From: Halobacteriales archaeon QS_5_70_15 | Lineage (GTDB): Archaea > Halobacteriota > Halobacteria > Halobacteriales > Haloarculaceae | Length of the DNA stretch: 26,210 nucleotides | NCBI GenBank assembly: GCA_003022005.1 | Contig: PXRQ01000069.1 | Coordinates: forward strand, 1-26,210 | Direction: 5' to 3' | Shown here: piece by piece, positions 1 to 6,991 of the stretch | Layout: the number at the start of each line of letters is the position of its first letter | Position numbering within the stretch: the first letter of the stretch is position 1 | Notes under the pieces: model-generated | The model's input: only the letters and a program-made list of their open reading frames with translations | Database searches by the model: none | What the model was told of the DNA's origin: nothing | Made by a program: the position numbers and the translations under genes

Positions 1-269
1 GTTCTCAAATACGTTTTCGAACGCAGCACTGCCGACCGCAGAATCGTGGTTGCAAGCGTTCGCCGTCTGGTGGAATCGATGCTAAAGCTAACACGACCCG
101 GTCGGGGCAGGATCCGTCGGTGGCCGCCCCGGCGATCACGCGACGCGAGCGCGCGGACGCGACGGCGCGGCTGGACGCACGCGCGGACGGCTCATCTCGG
201 ACATACCTACTCGAACGTCGTCGCCACCCCGGTGCGGTCACGTCGTTCAAGGGGTTTCGTTCGACAGTC
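1..269. other. Left edge, no supported gene
   Basis: I see no convincing gene here. The open frames across it on both strands encode Arg/Ser-rich, low-complexity products unlike the acidic proteins around them, and none has a recognisable domain. It lies downstream of the small minus-strand gene ending at 270. An A/T-rich patch near 88-100 could be a promoter element but has no gene at the expected distance. Confidence 0.5.
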
Positions 270-359
270 TCAACCGAGGAGGAACGAGGCGAAGTACGCC
301 ACCGCCGAGGAGATCATCAGGAACGCGAAGAGCAGCGCGATGATCTGCTGTCGGTTCAT
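270..359 (-). CDS. 29-residue single-pass membrane peptide
   Basis: This is a complete ORF starting with ATG at 359 and ending in TGA at 270. The product begins MNRQQIIALLF and is almost entirely one hydrophobic helix (about residues 5-28) after a short polar N-terminus, which fits a single-pass membrane peptide with no room for a soluble domain. Support comes from a TATA-like element, read on the minus strand as CTTAAG at 383-388, about 26 nt upstream of the ATG, the spacing of a leaderless haloarchaeal transcript. It stands alone, with no co-directional partner close by. The function is unknown. Tiny membrane proteins of this style occur in haloarchaea, but I cannot name a family with certainty. 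Proteins this short can arise by chance; the promoter and hydrophobicity argue against that. Confidence 0.6.
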   Translation of the reverse strand: MNRQQIIALLFAFLMISSAVAYFASFLLG

Positions 360-382
360 ACGACCGGGTTCGTCCGGACGGA

Positions 383-388
383 CTTAAG
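383..388 (-). promoter_or_regulatory. TATA element for the 29-residue peptide
   Basis: CTTAAG, palindromic so it reads the same on both strands, is centred about 26 nt upstream of the ATG at 359. That would place transcription start at or next to the start codon. Confidence 0.45.
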
Positions 389-447
389 CCTCCGGTCGGA
401 GTCTCCCGCTTCGAGGTCGGAGACGGCCCCTCGCGAACGGAGGAACG

Positions 448-453
448 CTTTTG
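448..453 (+). promoter_or_regulatory. TATA element for mini-ORF plus SDR
   Basis: CTTTTG lies about 30 nt upstream of the mini-ORF ATG at 482 and about 150 nt upstream of the SDR ATG at 601. No better A/T-rich element is visible near 570-576, where a leaderless SDR transcript would need one. Transcription therefore probably begins next to 482. Confidence 0.45.
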
Positions 454-481
454 CCGTGCCTGTCCGACTCGCCGCCCGTTC

Positions 482-604
482 ATGCCACGCGCGACACTCG
501 ACGGATTCGAGGCGGCGCTCGAACGACGCCGGGGGGCCGCCGACCGGCCCGCCGGGACGCTCCGGTCGACCGACGGCACCGGGGACCTCCCCGACGGGCG
601 ATGA
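482..604 (+). CDS. 40-codon leaderless mini-ORF coupled to the SDR gene
   Basis: ATG at 482 opens a 40-residue frame starting MPRATLDGFEAALERRR and ending in a TGA at 602-604 that overlaps the SDR start (ATGA, 601-604). Codon third positions are mostly G or C, like neighbouring real genes. A TATA element about 30 nt upstream puts the likely transcript start at this ATG rather than at the SDR. I recognise no domain; the peptide has roughly equal numbers of Arg and acidic residues. It could be a leader peptide that delivers ribosomes to the SDR start by termination-reinitiation, or simply untranslated leader that happens to be open. Two similar arrangements occur at 13584-13631 and 20015-20086. 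Confidence 0.4.
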   Translation: MPRATLDGFEAALERRRGAADRPAGTLRSTDGTGDLPDGR

Positions 605-1329
605 CGGCGACCGATCTCGCGGGGCGGACGGCGGTCGTCACGGGTGGCGGACGGGGCATCGGCCGGAGCGTCGCGCGCGGGCTGGCGGCGGAGGGGATGC
701 GGGTGGTGCTCGCCGCACGGAGCGAGGGGGAGATCGACGCGGTGGCCGAGGAGGTACGCGAGCGGGACGGCGAGGCCATCGCCGTCCCGACGGACGTCAC
801 GGACACCGACGACGTCACCCGGCTGTTCGAGCGCGCACGCGACCGGTTCGGACGGGTCGATCTCCTCGTCAACAACGCGGGGACGAACGCCGACGGGAGG
901 CTCTGGGAGCTCGACGACGAGGCGTGGGAGACGGTGATCGACGTGAACCTCAACGGGGCGTTCCGGTGTGCCCGCGAGGCGCTCGCCGGCGGGATGGTGG
1001 CGCGGGGCGAGGGGACCATCGTGAACATGGGCTCGCTCACGGGGAAGGTCGGCTTCGCGGGGACGAGCGCCTACGGCGCCTCGAAACACGGTCTCCAGGG
1101 GCTGACGAACACGCTCGCGAAGGAGCTGAAGGACACCGACGTCCGGGTGAGCGCGGTCTGTCCCGGCCAGGTCGCGACCGATCTCACCGACAACATCGCC
1201 GAGGTCGACCGGCTCGGGACCGAGGACGTCACGGGGATCGTCGTGTTCCTCGCCACCCGTCCCCCGAACGTCTACGTGCCCGAGGTCGTGGCGGTGCCGC
1301 CCGACAGCATTCCCGTGGTGTCCCACTGA
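601..1329 (+). CDS. Short-chain dehydrogenase/reductase (SDR)
   Basis: This 242-residue classical SDR has the usual family length. It carries the Rossmann glycine motif TGGGRGIG near residues 13-20, an NNAG motif, the catalytic Ser145, and Tyr158 and Lys162 in YGASK. The family uses NAD(P)H to interconvert hydroxyl and keto groups; members near acyl-CoA genes often act on 3- or 4-hydroxyacyl-CoA. I chose ATG 601 because it gives MTATDLAGRTAVVTG, the normal SDR N-terminus; a longer frame from 451 adds Arg-rich sequence without homology. The start overlaps the stop of the 40-codon mini-ORF (ATGA). The ACAD10/11-like kinase gene follows 89 nt downstream from its own promoter. The exact substrate cannot be read from the sequence. 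Confidence 0.92.
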   Translation: MTATDLAGRTAVVTGGGRGIGRSVARGLAAEGMRVVLAARSEGEIDAVAEEVRERDGEAIAVPTDVTDTDDVTRLFERARDRFGRVDLLVNNAGTNADGRLWELDDEAWETVIDVNLNGAFRCAREALAGGMVARGEGTIVNMGSLTGKVGFAGTSAYGASKHGLQGLTNTLAKELKDTDVRVSAVCPGQVATDLTDNIAEVDRLGTEDVTGIVVFLATRPPNVYVPEVVAVPPDSIPVVSH

Positions 1330-1387
1330 CCGGCACCGGGATCTCCCTTCTCGGCTCCCGGGGGACGGGGACGCCCCGGCGTCAACA

Positions 1388-1393
1388 GTTAAA
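1388..1393 (+). promoter_or_regulatory. TATA element for the phosphotransferase gene
   Basis: GTTAAA is about 28 nt upstream of the ATG at 1419. This fits a leaderless transcript and supports that start over upstream in-frame alternatives. Confidence 0.5.
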
Positions 1394-1418
1394 CCGGCCC
1401 CCGCCGTCCCTCCGCGGC

Positions 1419-2474
1419 ATGACCGGCGACGAGAGCTACCTCGACCGGCTCGTCGACGAGGCGGCGCTCCGGGCGTGCCTCGAGTCCGAACTCGGGCCGG
1501 CCGAGGCGTTCGCGGTCGAACACCACGGGGAGGGCCACTCCAACGAGACGCTGTTCGTGACCTGGGGTGACCGGGAGCTGGTGCTGCGCCGGCCGCCGGC
1601 GGGCGAGACGGCCGAGAGCGCCCACGACGTCCTCCGGGAGTACCGCGCCATCTCCGCGCTCGCGGACACCGAGGTCCCGGTGCCGGCCGCCGTCCTCGCC
1701 TGCGAGGACACGGACGTCATCGGCGGGGAGTTCTACCTGATGGACCGGCTCGAGGGGGACGTCGTCCGCGAGACGGAGCCCGAGCGGTTCGCGACGCCCC
1801 GGTACCGGCGGCGGATGGGCGAAGAGCTCGTGGACACGCTCGCCGCCATCCACACCGTCGAGTACGAGGCGGTCGGACTGGGTGATCTCGGGTACCCGGA
1901 GGGGTTCACCGAGCGCCAGATCGAGCGGTGGGGCGAGCAGTTCGAGTGGGCCGCCGAGACCACCCGCGAGTCCCGCGAGGTACCCCATGTCGACGAGATC
2001 GGCGAGTGGCTGGAGGCGAACATCCCGGGCGAGTACGAGCACACGCTCGTGCACGGGGACTTCAAGCTCGACAACGTCATGTTCGCGCCGGGGACGCCGC
2101 CGCGCATCAACGCCGTCATGGACTGGGAGATGGGGACGCTCGGCGACCCGCTCCGGGACATCGGCTGGTTGCTCGTCTACTGGGACACCGACCCGATCGT
2201 CCCCGAACTGATGCCGGGGTTCCTCGACCGATCGGGCTACCCCTCCCGCGAGGAACTGATAGCCCGCTACGAGCGGGCGTCGGGCATCGAGTTCGTCCAC
2301 CGGGAGTTCTACGTGGTGCTCGCGCTCTACATGCTCGCCGCGGTCTGTGAGATGTTCTACGCCCGCTACCTGAACGGGAACTCCGACGACGAGCTCTACC
2401 CGAAGATGGAGGCGCTCGTTCCCGACATCGCCCGGCGGGCGAAGGAGCTCGTCGACGGCGATCGGTCGGTCTGA
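1419..2474 (+). CDS. ACAD10/11-like acyl-CoA phosphotransferase (APH-fold kinase)
   Basis: This 351-residue protein belongs to the aminoglycoside phosphotransferase/ACAD10-ACAD11 kinase fold. The catalytic loop HGDFKLDN is at residues 212-219 (catalytic Asp214, metal-binding Asn219). The metal-binding DWE motif is at 235-237, followed by GDPLRDIGW. In animals this domain is fused to an acyl-CoA dehydrogenase (ACAD11); in the bacterial levulinate pathway the homologue LvaA phosphorylates 4-hydroxyacyl-CoA. An SDR lies directly upstream and an acyl-CoA dehydrogenase 0.6 kb downstream, the same set of activities. A role in 4-hydroxyacyl-CoA phosphorylation is inferred; antibiotic resistance is unlikely given the sequence style and context. 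The frame stays open far upstream, but ATG 1419 has the promoter and begins the conserved protein. Confidence 0.88.
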   Translation: MTGDESYLDRLVDEAALRACLESELGPAEAFAVEHHGEGHSNETLFVTWGDRELVLRRPPAGETAESAHDVLREYRAISALADTEVPVPAAVLACEDTDVIGGEFYLMDRLEGDVVRETEPERFATPRYRRRMGEELVDTLAAIHTVEYEAVGLGDLGYPEGFTERQIERWGEQFEWAAETTRESREVPHVDEIGEWLEANIPGEYEHTLVHGDFKLDNVMFAPGTPPRINAVMDWEMGTLGDPLRDIGWLLVYWDTDPIVPELMPGFLDRSGYPSREELIARYERASGIEFVHREFYVVLALYMLAAVCEMFYARYLNGNSDDELYPKMEALVPDIARRAKELVDGDRSV

Positions 2475-2580
2475 GACGAGAGCCCCTCGAACCGCCCGGG
2501 TCGGGGTTTCTCGATACGCCCCGGATATTCGTACTGGTCGGAGATAACTGATACCGATAGCGATAGCTCGACGGTACACT

Positions 2581-3006
2581 CTACTGGGGCCGCAGAACGG
2601 CGTTCCGGTGGCGACGTCTACTCCGGGAGCGGTGCCTCGACCTCGAGACGAGGAACGCCTCGCTCGCCAGGTTGGCGACGCCGAGCATCGTGTGACAGGG
2701 CAGCGGGTCCTCGAAGAAATCGGCGAAGACGGACTTGTAGCCGTCGTAGTCGCCGTGGATATCCACCAGGTAGCTCGTCACCTTGACGACATCCTCGAAG
2801 CCGGCGTCCACCTCCGCGAGGATACGACCGACGTTCTCGAACGCCTGCCGCGTCTGCGTCTCGACGTCGTCGCCGACCACGTTCCCGTCCGCGTCGGTCG
2901 CGACCTGGCCGGACATGTAGAGCGTTCCGTCGGCGACGACGGCGTGGACGTACTGCCGCTCGGTCGAGTCGTACAGCCCCTCGGGCATGACCTCGGTTCG
3001 GGTCAT
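2581..3006 (-). pseudogene. RidA/YjgF-family gene with a 2-nt frameshift near its 3' end
   Basis: Residues 1-120 match the Rid (YjgF/YER057c/UK114) family: a YVHAVVADGTLYMSGQ strand pair, GDDVETQTRQAFENV and VVKVTSYL. These are small trimeric proteins, some of which deaminate 2-imino acids. After Val120 (about 2646) an extra TC dinucleotide shifts the frame. The expected ending EVEAPLPE with TAG at 2618-2620 is in another frame, and the literal reading adds about 20 Arg/Ser-rich residues to the stop at 2581. The ancestral protein would be about 128 residues. The Arg that binds the substrate carboxylate in RidA (ARSC region) aligns with His in PCHTML, so even a repaired protein would not be a canonical imine deaminase. 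ATG 3006 is supported by a TATA-like element about 29 nt upstream. The frameshift could be real or a sequence error. Confidence 0.75.
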
Positions 3007-3031
3007 CTCGCCCGGGGTACGATCCGGCCGG

Positions 3032-3037
3032 GGATAG
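3032..3037 (-). promoter_or_regulatory. TATA element for the RidA-family gene
   Basis: Read on the minus strand as CTATCC, this lies about 28 nt upstream of ATG 3006, as expected for a leaderless start. Confidence 0.35.
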
Positions 3038-3112
3038 TCGTGTGGTGGGCGCCCCGGCCGGGAACACCTGTGCGGCGGGGAACGATCCCGGAACGCGCCG
3101 CGGTCGGTCCGG

Positions 3113-4339
3113 CTACCGTTCGTAGGAGAGCCGGTAGTCGTTCCCGCTCTCGGGGTCGTACTCGTGGGGGTCGCCGTGGAGGTGCTCGACCGCCTGCTCG
3201 TCGAGGTCGTACGGGTACTCGCCGTCGAGGAGTTCGCGCGCCGCCGTGATCTGCTGGATGGAGGGCGTCCCCTCCTCCAGCCAGTTCAGCCGTGCGTCGC
3301 GGTAGAACCGCTGGATCGGCACCTCGCGGTAGTAGCCCAGGCCGCCGAACACCAGCATGGCCCGGTCGGTGACCCGGCGGGTGACCTCGACCGCCAGCAG
3401 CTTGCAGAGGTCGGCCTCGATGCCCGCCCGCCCCCGCTCGTCGACCGTCCGGGCGGCGTCCTCGACGACCAGCCGGAGCGCGTACACGTCCCGTGCCATC
3501 TCCGCGAGGTACTCCTGGACCGCCTGCCGTTCGGCGATGGGTGTCCCGAAGGTCACCCGCCGTTTCGCCCAGTCGACGGCCTCCTCGAGACAGCGCTCGG
3601 CGATGCCGAGCGCGTTCGCGCCGATGTAGACCCGGCTCACCCGGAGGTGCCCGACGGCGTCGCGCATCCCGCCCTCCGGGTCGTCGCCGAGGAGGTTCCC
3701 CGCGGGGACCCGCACGCCGTCGAAGCGGAGGTAGGCGTGTTCGACGCCGTGGCTCCCCATCGTCTCGGGCATCTCCCGGACCGTGACGCCCGCCGCGTCC
3801 CGCGGGACGACGAGGATGCCGAACCCCTCGTCGGTGCGGGTGACGACGTTGAAGTAGTCCGCGAAGTCCGCGTTGGTGATGTGGTGTTTCGCCCCGTTCA
3901 GGACGTACTCGTCGCCGCGGCGCTCGGCGGTGGTCTCGATGTCGGTCCCCGACCCCGCGTGGGGTTCGGTGAGCGCGAGGGCGAACGACGCGCCGTCCTC
4001 GACGATCTCGGCGAGCCACCGGTCGCGCTGGTCGTCCGTGGCGGCGTGTGCGAGGAGTTCGGCGGCCGTGTTGTGGACGTGGAGTATCACCCGCAGCCCG
4101 CCGGAGACCTTCGCCCACTCCTTCTCCAGTTCGACGAACTCGCGGTGGGTCAGGTCCAGTCCCCCGTGGGTCTCGGGCACGGTCGCGGTGAGGAACCCCA
4201 GTTCGTGCCACTCCTCCCACCGTTCCTCGCGCGGGAGCTCCCCGGTCTCGTCCCACGCCTCGGCGCGTGGTTCGACCTCCGTCCAGAGGTAGTCGAGCAC
4301 GGCCTCCCGGTACGCCCCGAAGTCGCGGTCGCTGCGCAT
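3113..4339 (-). CDS. Acyl-CoA dehydrogenase
   Basis: This is a 408-residue acyl-CoA dehydrogenase, an FAD enzyme that oxidises acyl-CoA to 2-enoyl-CoA. Visible hallmarks are the FAD/substrate segment with ALTEPHAGSGTD, the mid-domain region around GVRVPAGNLLGD, and the C-terminal helix motif YRDARLNWLEEGTPSIQQI, in which Glu356 aligns with the catalytic base of the medium-chain enzyme family. It has a short acidic C-terminal tail (HEYDPESGNDYRLSYER) beyond the usual end. It is transcribed towards the RidA-family gene, 106 nt away, and convergently with the kinase gene. A TATA element at 4366-4372 supports ATG 4339. With the ACAD11-like kinase and SDR nearby it could handle 4-phosphoacyl-CoA as LvaC does, or be an ordinary beta-oxidation enzyme; the sequence does not decide. 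Confidence 0.93.
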   Translation of the reverse strand: MRSDRDFGAYREAVLDYLWTEVEPRAEAWDETGELPREERWEEWHELGFLTATVPETHGGLDLTHREFVELEKEWAKVSGGLRVILHVHNTAAELLAHAATDDQRDRWLAEIVEDGASFALALTEPHAGSGTDIETTAERRGDEYVLNGAKHHITNADFADYFNVVTRTDEGFGILVVPRDAAGVTVREMPETMGSHGVEHAYLRFDGVRVPAGNLLGDDPEGGMRDAVGHLRVSRVYIGANALGIAERCLEEAVDWAKRRVTFGTPIAERQAVQEYLAEMARDVYALRLVVEDAARTVDERGRAGIEADLCKLLAVEVTRRVTDRAMLVFGGLGYYREVPIQRFYRDARLNWLEEGTPSIQQITAARELLDGEYPYDLDEQAVEHLHGDPHEYDPESGNDYRLSYER

Positions 4340-4365
4340 GTCGAACGGGGTTCGCCGGCGGGTCG

Positions 4366-4372
4366 GATAACT
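4366..4372 (-). promoter_or_regulatory. TATA element for acyl-CoA dehydrogenase
   Basis: Minus-strand AGTTATC is centred about 30 nt upstream of ATG 4339, fitting a leaderless start. Confidence 0.45.
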
Positions 4373-4508
4373 CTACGGTGCCCCGTCACCTCCCGGGCGG
4401 CGGACGGGTACTCGGTCGAGAGCGTGGCGAGGTCCTCGTTCGAACGGGGTCGCGATCCGCACGGAGCGCACCCACAGAGACTTACCGACCAGCGCGGGAC
4501 GTGACGGT

Positions 4509-4814
4509 ATGTACACCTGTGACACCTGCGGGGAGGAGTTCGAGACGCTGTCGCGGCTCCGACTGGACCACGACCCGTGTCCGGTGGCGGAGCGACAGCG
4601 GCGACGCGAGGCGGCGGTCCGGCGACTGCGGGACGAGTGGGGGATCGAGGTGGGCGACCTGTGTCGGGTGATCGCGACGGGCGAGGAGGTGGAGGTCGTC
4701 GACGTCGAACCCGGAGTGGAAGACGAGGACGAACCCAGGGTCGTGTGGATCCCCGCGGGAGAAACGGACGAACCGGAGCGGCGACACCCGAGCCCGGCGG
4801 GCGAGCTCGTGTAG
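4509..4814 (+). CDS. Small zinc-finger protein
   Basis: This 101-residue protein starts MYTCDTCGEEFETLSRLRLDH. Cys4, Cys7, His21 and Cys24 form a compact C2H2/C2HC-like zinc finger at the extreme N-terminus. It is followed by an Arg-rich helix (about 28-45) and an acidic C-terminal part containing a short beta-rich stretch (VEVVDVEP). Such small haloarchaeal zinc-finger proteins are often assumed to be regulators, but no function can be assigned here. CTTACC at 4481-4486 lies about 25 nt upstream of ATG 4509, supporting this start. The gene stands alone, divergent from the acyl-CoA dehydrogenase across 169 nt. Confidence 0.8.
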   Translation: MYTCDTCGEEFETLSRLRLDHDPCPVAERQRRREAAVRRLRDEWGIEVGDLCRVIATGEEVEVVDVEPGVEDEDEPRVVWIPAGETDEPERRHPSPAGELV

Positions 4815-5023
4815 CTCCCCGGAACGCGGCGGCTCCGCCGACCGCGCCGTGTCGATGCACTACGGAACGACGCGCGCGGTACCTCGATGCCGAGGGCGTT
4901 CCCGAACCCGTCCCACTGCCCCCGGCGAGTCGGTCCGCGCCGGGTGGTCGAGCGACCCACCGGAGGCGTCCGACGCCGGGGAAAGACCTAACGTGGTCGG
5001 TGGTGATCCCGTCCGTACCGTAG

Positions 5024-6991
5024 ATGACCTCTCCGGACACGACCGAGCGGGTGGCCGTCGTCGGTGTCGGGACGACCGGTCGCGGGATCGCCGGCGCGTT
5101 CGCGGCCGCCGGCTACGCCGTGACGCTGACCGACGCCGACGGGGACGCGCTCGCCGAGGCATCCGGGCGGCTGGCGGAGCGCCTCCCGAGCGGCGACGCC
5201 GAGGGTTCGGGGGGCGTCCCCGGGCGAATCGAGACGGCGACCGATCCCCGTACCGCGTTCGCGGCCGCCGACCTGGTCGTCGAGGCGGCCCTCGGGAACC
5301 CGGACCGCACGCGGGACGGCCTCGCCACGGCGGACGAGCTCGCACCCGAGGACGCCCTCCTCGCGGTCGAGGCCGGAGCGGTCCCGGTCGCGGACCTCGC
5401 CGCGGCGACCGACCGCCCGGGACGGGTCGTCGGGATGCGCTTCTCGCGCCCCGTCGATTCGACGAACGCAGTGGAGGTGGTCCGGGGCGAGCACACCGCC
5501 GACGGGGCCGTCGAGACCGCGCGGGCCGTCGTCGAGATCCTCGACAGGACGCCCGTCCTCGTCGAGCGGGACGTCCCGGGACTCGTCCTCGACCGGATCG
5601 GCCTGCGGTTCGGACTCGAGGCCGTCCGGCAGGTCGACGCGGGGGGGACGGACGTCCGAACGGTCGACGCCGCCGTCCGGCGCCTCGGGCTGCCGATGGG
5701 CCCGTTCGAGGCGCTCGACCGCGCCGGGCTCGACGTCGCGGCGGGGGTCGCCCGGTCGATGCGCGACCGCGGCGTGGACCTGCACCTCCCGGACCTGCTC
5801 GCGTCGAAGGTCGACGCCGGCGAGCACGGCGTGGCGACCGGGCGGGGGTTCTACGACTACCCCGCTCCCGGCGAGTACGCACGGCCCGACGTCCCCCGTG
5901 AGCGGCGGTACGAGTTCGACCCGAAGGCGCTGCTCGCACCCGCGGCGAACGAGGCCGCGTGGCTGCTCGCGGAGGGCGTCTCGACGGTCGACGGGATCGA
6001 CACGGCGACCCGTGCCGGGATGGGCTGGCCGCGGGGGCTTCTCCAGTTTGCCGACGAGTACGGTCTCGACCGACTCGTGAACACGCTCGAACGGCTCCAC
6101 GAACGGTCCGGGTGGGCGGCGTACGAACCCCATCCGCGGCTCCGCGGGATGGTCGAGGACGGCGACGTCGGGCTCGTGGGCGGGACGGGGTTCCACGACC
6201 ACGAGTACGAGCGCGAGCGGTTCGAGACCGTCCGGTACGAGCGCCGCGAGCGGGTGGCGTGGATCACGCTCGACCGCCCGGACAGGCTGAACGCGCTGGA
6301 CTCTGCGAGCTGGGCAGGTCTGGAGGCGGCGCTCGAACGCGCCGCCGGCGACGACGCCGTCCGCGCGACGGTCCTGCAGGGCGAGGGAAGAGCGTTTTGC
6401 GCGGGCGACGACATCGGGGAGATACGGGGCTGGGGGGACGAGACGGCGGCCGACGAGGCGCTCCATGAGACGCTCGGGGCGACCGTGGAGACGATGCGCG
6501 AGCATCCCAAACCCCTGGTCGCGGCCGTCGACGGCCCCGCCAACGGCGGCGGGTGCGAGCTGGTCCTCCTCGGCGACATCGCCGTCGCCAGCCCGGAGAG
6601 CGACTTCGCGCTCCCGGAGGGGCGCATCGGCGCGCTCCCGCCCATCGCGCTCACCTACGGCCGGACGAACCTCGGCAAGAAGGCCCTGATGGAACTCGCG
6701 CTCACGGGCGAACAGTTCCCCGCGAGCGAGGCCGAGTCGATGGGGATCGTCAACCACGTCGTCGACGGCGAGCAGGTGGTCGACGTGGCCCGCGAACTCG
6801 CCCGGTCGACGGCCTCGTCGGGGCCGGAGTCCGTCGCGGCGATCAAGGGGCTCTGGGCGTCGATGGAGGACGACCTGCTCGACCGATGGTTCGACGAGGC
6901 GCTGGGGACGCTCGCCGAACGGGTCAGTTCGGCGGAAGCCGAGGAAGGGCTGTCGGCGTTCCTCGAGAAGCGGTCGGCCGAGTGGGAGTAG
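5024..6991 (+). CDS. 3-hydroxyacyl-CoA dehydrogenase/enoyl-CoA hydratase fusion with a degenerate dehydrogenase active site
   Basis: This 655-residue protein has the archaeal fused architecture: an NAD-binding Rossmann domain (about 8-175, GVGTTGRGIA), dehydrogenase helical domains (about 176-385) and a crotonase domain (about 400-650). The hydratase half looks intact, with the oxyanion motif near GRAFCAGDDI and the paired catalytic Glu512 (GGGCE) and Glu532 (LPEGRIG), spaced 20 apart as in crotonase. The dehydrogenase half does not. The segment that is GLHFFNP in active enzymes reads GMRFSRP, so the catalytic His is Arg139. The SNTSS segment reads VEAGAV (115-120), and the conserved Asn of the NR motif is Asp190. 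The partner Glu151 is kept. It is probably a hydratase with a structural or altered dehydrogenase module. A weak TATA (CCTAAC, 4987-4992) precedes ATG 5024. The hairpin array begins at its stop codon. Confidence 0.92.
   Translation: MTSPDTTERVAVVGVGTTGRGIAGAFAAAGYAVTLTDADGDALAEASGRLAERLPSGDAEGSGGVPGRIETATDPRTAFAAADLVVEAALGNPDRTRDGLATADELAPEDALLAVEAGAVPVADLAAATDRPGRVVGMRFSRPVDSTNAVEVVRGEHTADGAVETARAVVEILDRTPVLVERDVPGLVLDRIGLRFGLEAVRQVDAGGTDVRTVDAAVRRLGLPMGPFEALDRAGLDVAAGVARSMRDRGVDLHLPDLLASKVDAGEHGVATGRGFYDYPAPGEYARPDVPRERRYEFDPKALLAPAANEAAWLLAEGVSTVDGIDTATRAGMGWPRGLLQFADEYGLDRLVNTLERLHERSGWAAYEPHPRLRGMVEDGDVGLVGGTGFHDHEYERERFETVRYERRERVAWITLDRPDRLNALDSASWAGLEAALERAAGDDAVRATVLQGEGRAFCAGDDIGEIRGWGDETAADEALHETLGATVETMREHPKPLVAAVDGPANGGGCELVLLGDIAVASPESDFALPEGRIGALPPIALTYGRTNLGKKALMELALTGEQFPASEAESMGIVNHVVDGEQVVDVARELARSTASSGPESVAAIKGLWASMEDDLLDRWFDEALGTLAERVSSAEAEEGLSAFLEKRSAEWE

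Noticed and set aside
5..250. 81-codon minus-strand frame at the left edge
   Set aside because: Basic Ser/Arg-rich product, no domain, and no convincing promoter spacing.
1419..2474. Aminoglycoside resistance gene
   Set aside because: The fold is shared, but motif spacing and the SDR/acyl-CoA dehydrogenase context fit the ACAD10/11-LvaA branch.
2475..2520. Terminator after the phosphotransferase gene
   Set aside because: The CCCC/GGGG pairing followed by TTTCTC is imperfect and the T-run is too short to call.
4860..5939. Long minus-strand open frame opposite the fusion gene
   Set aside because: The product is Arg/Pro-rich low complexity, typical of the antisense of GC-rich haloarchaeal genes, and the plus strand encodes a recognisable enzyme.
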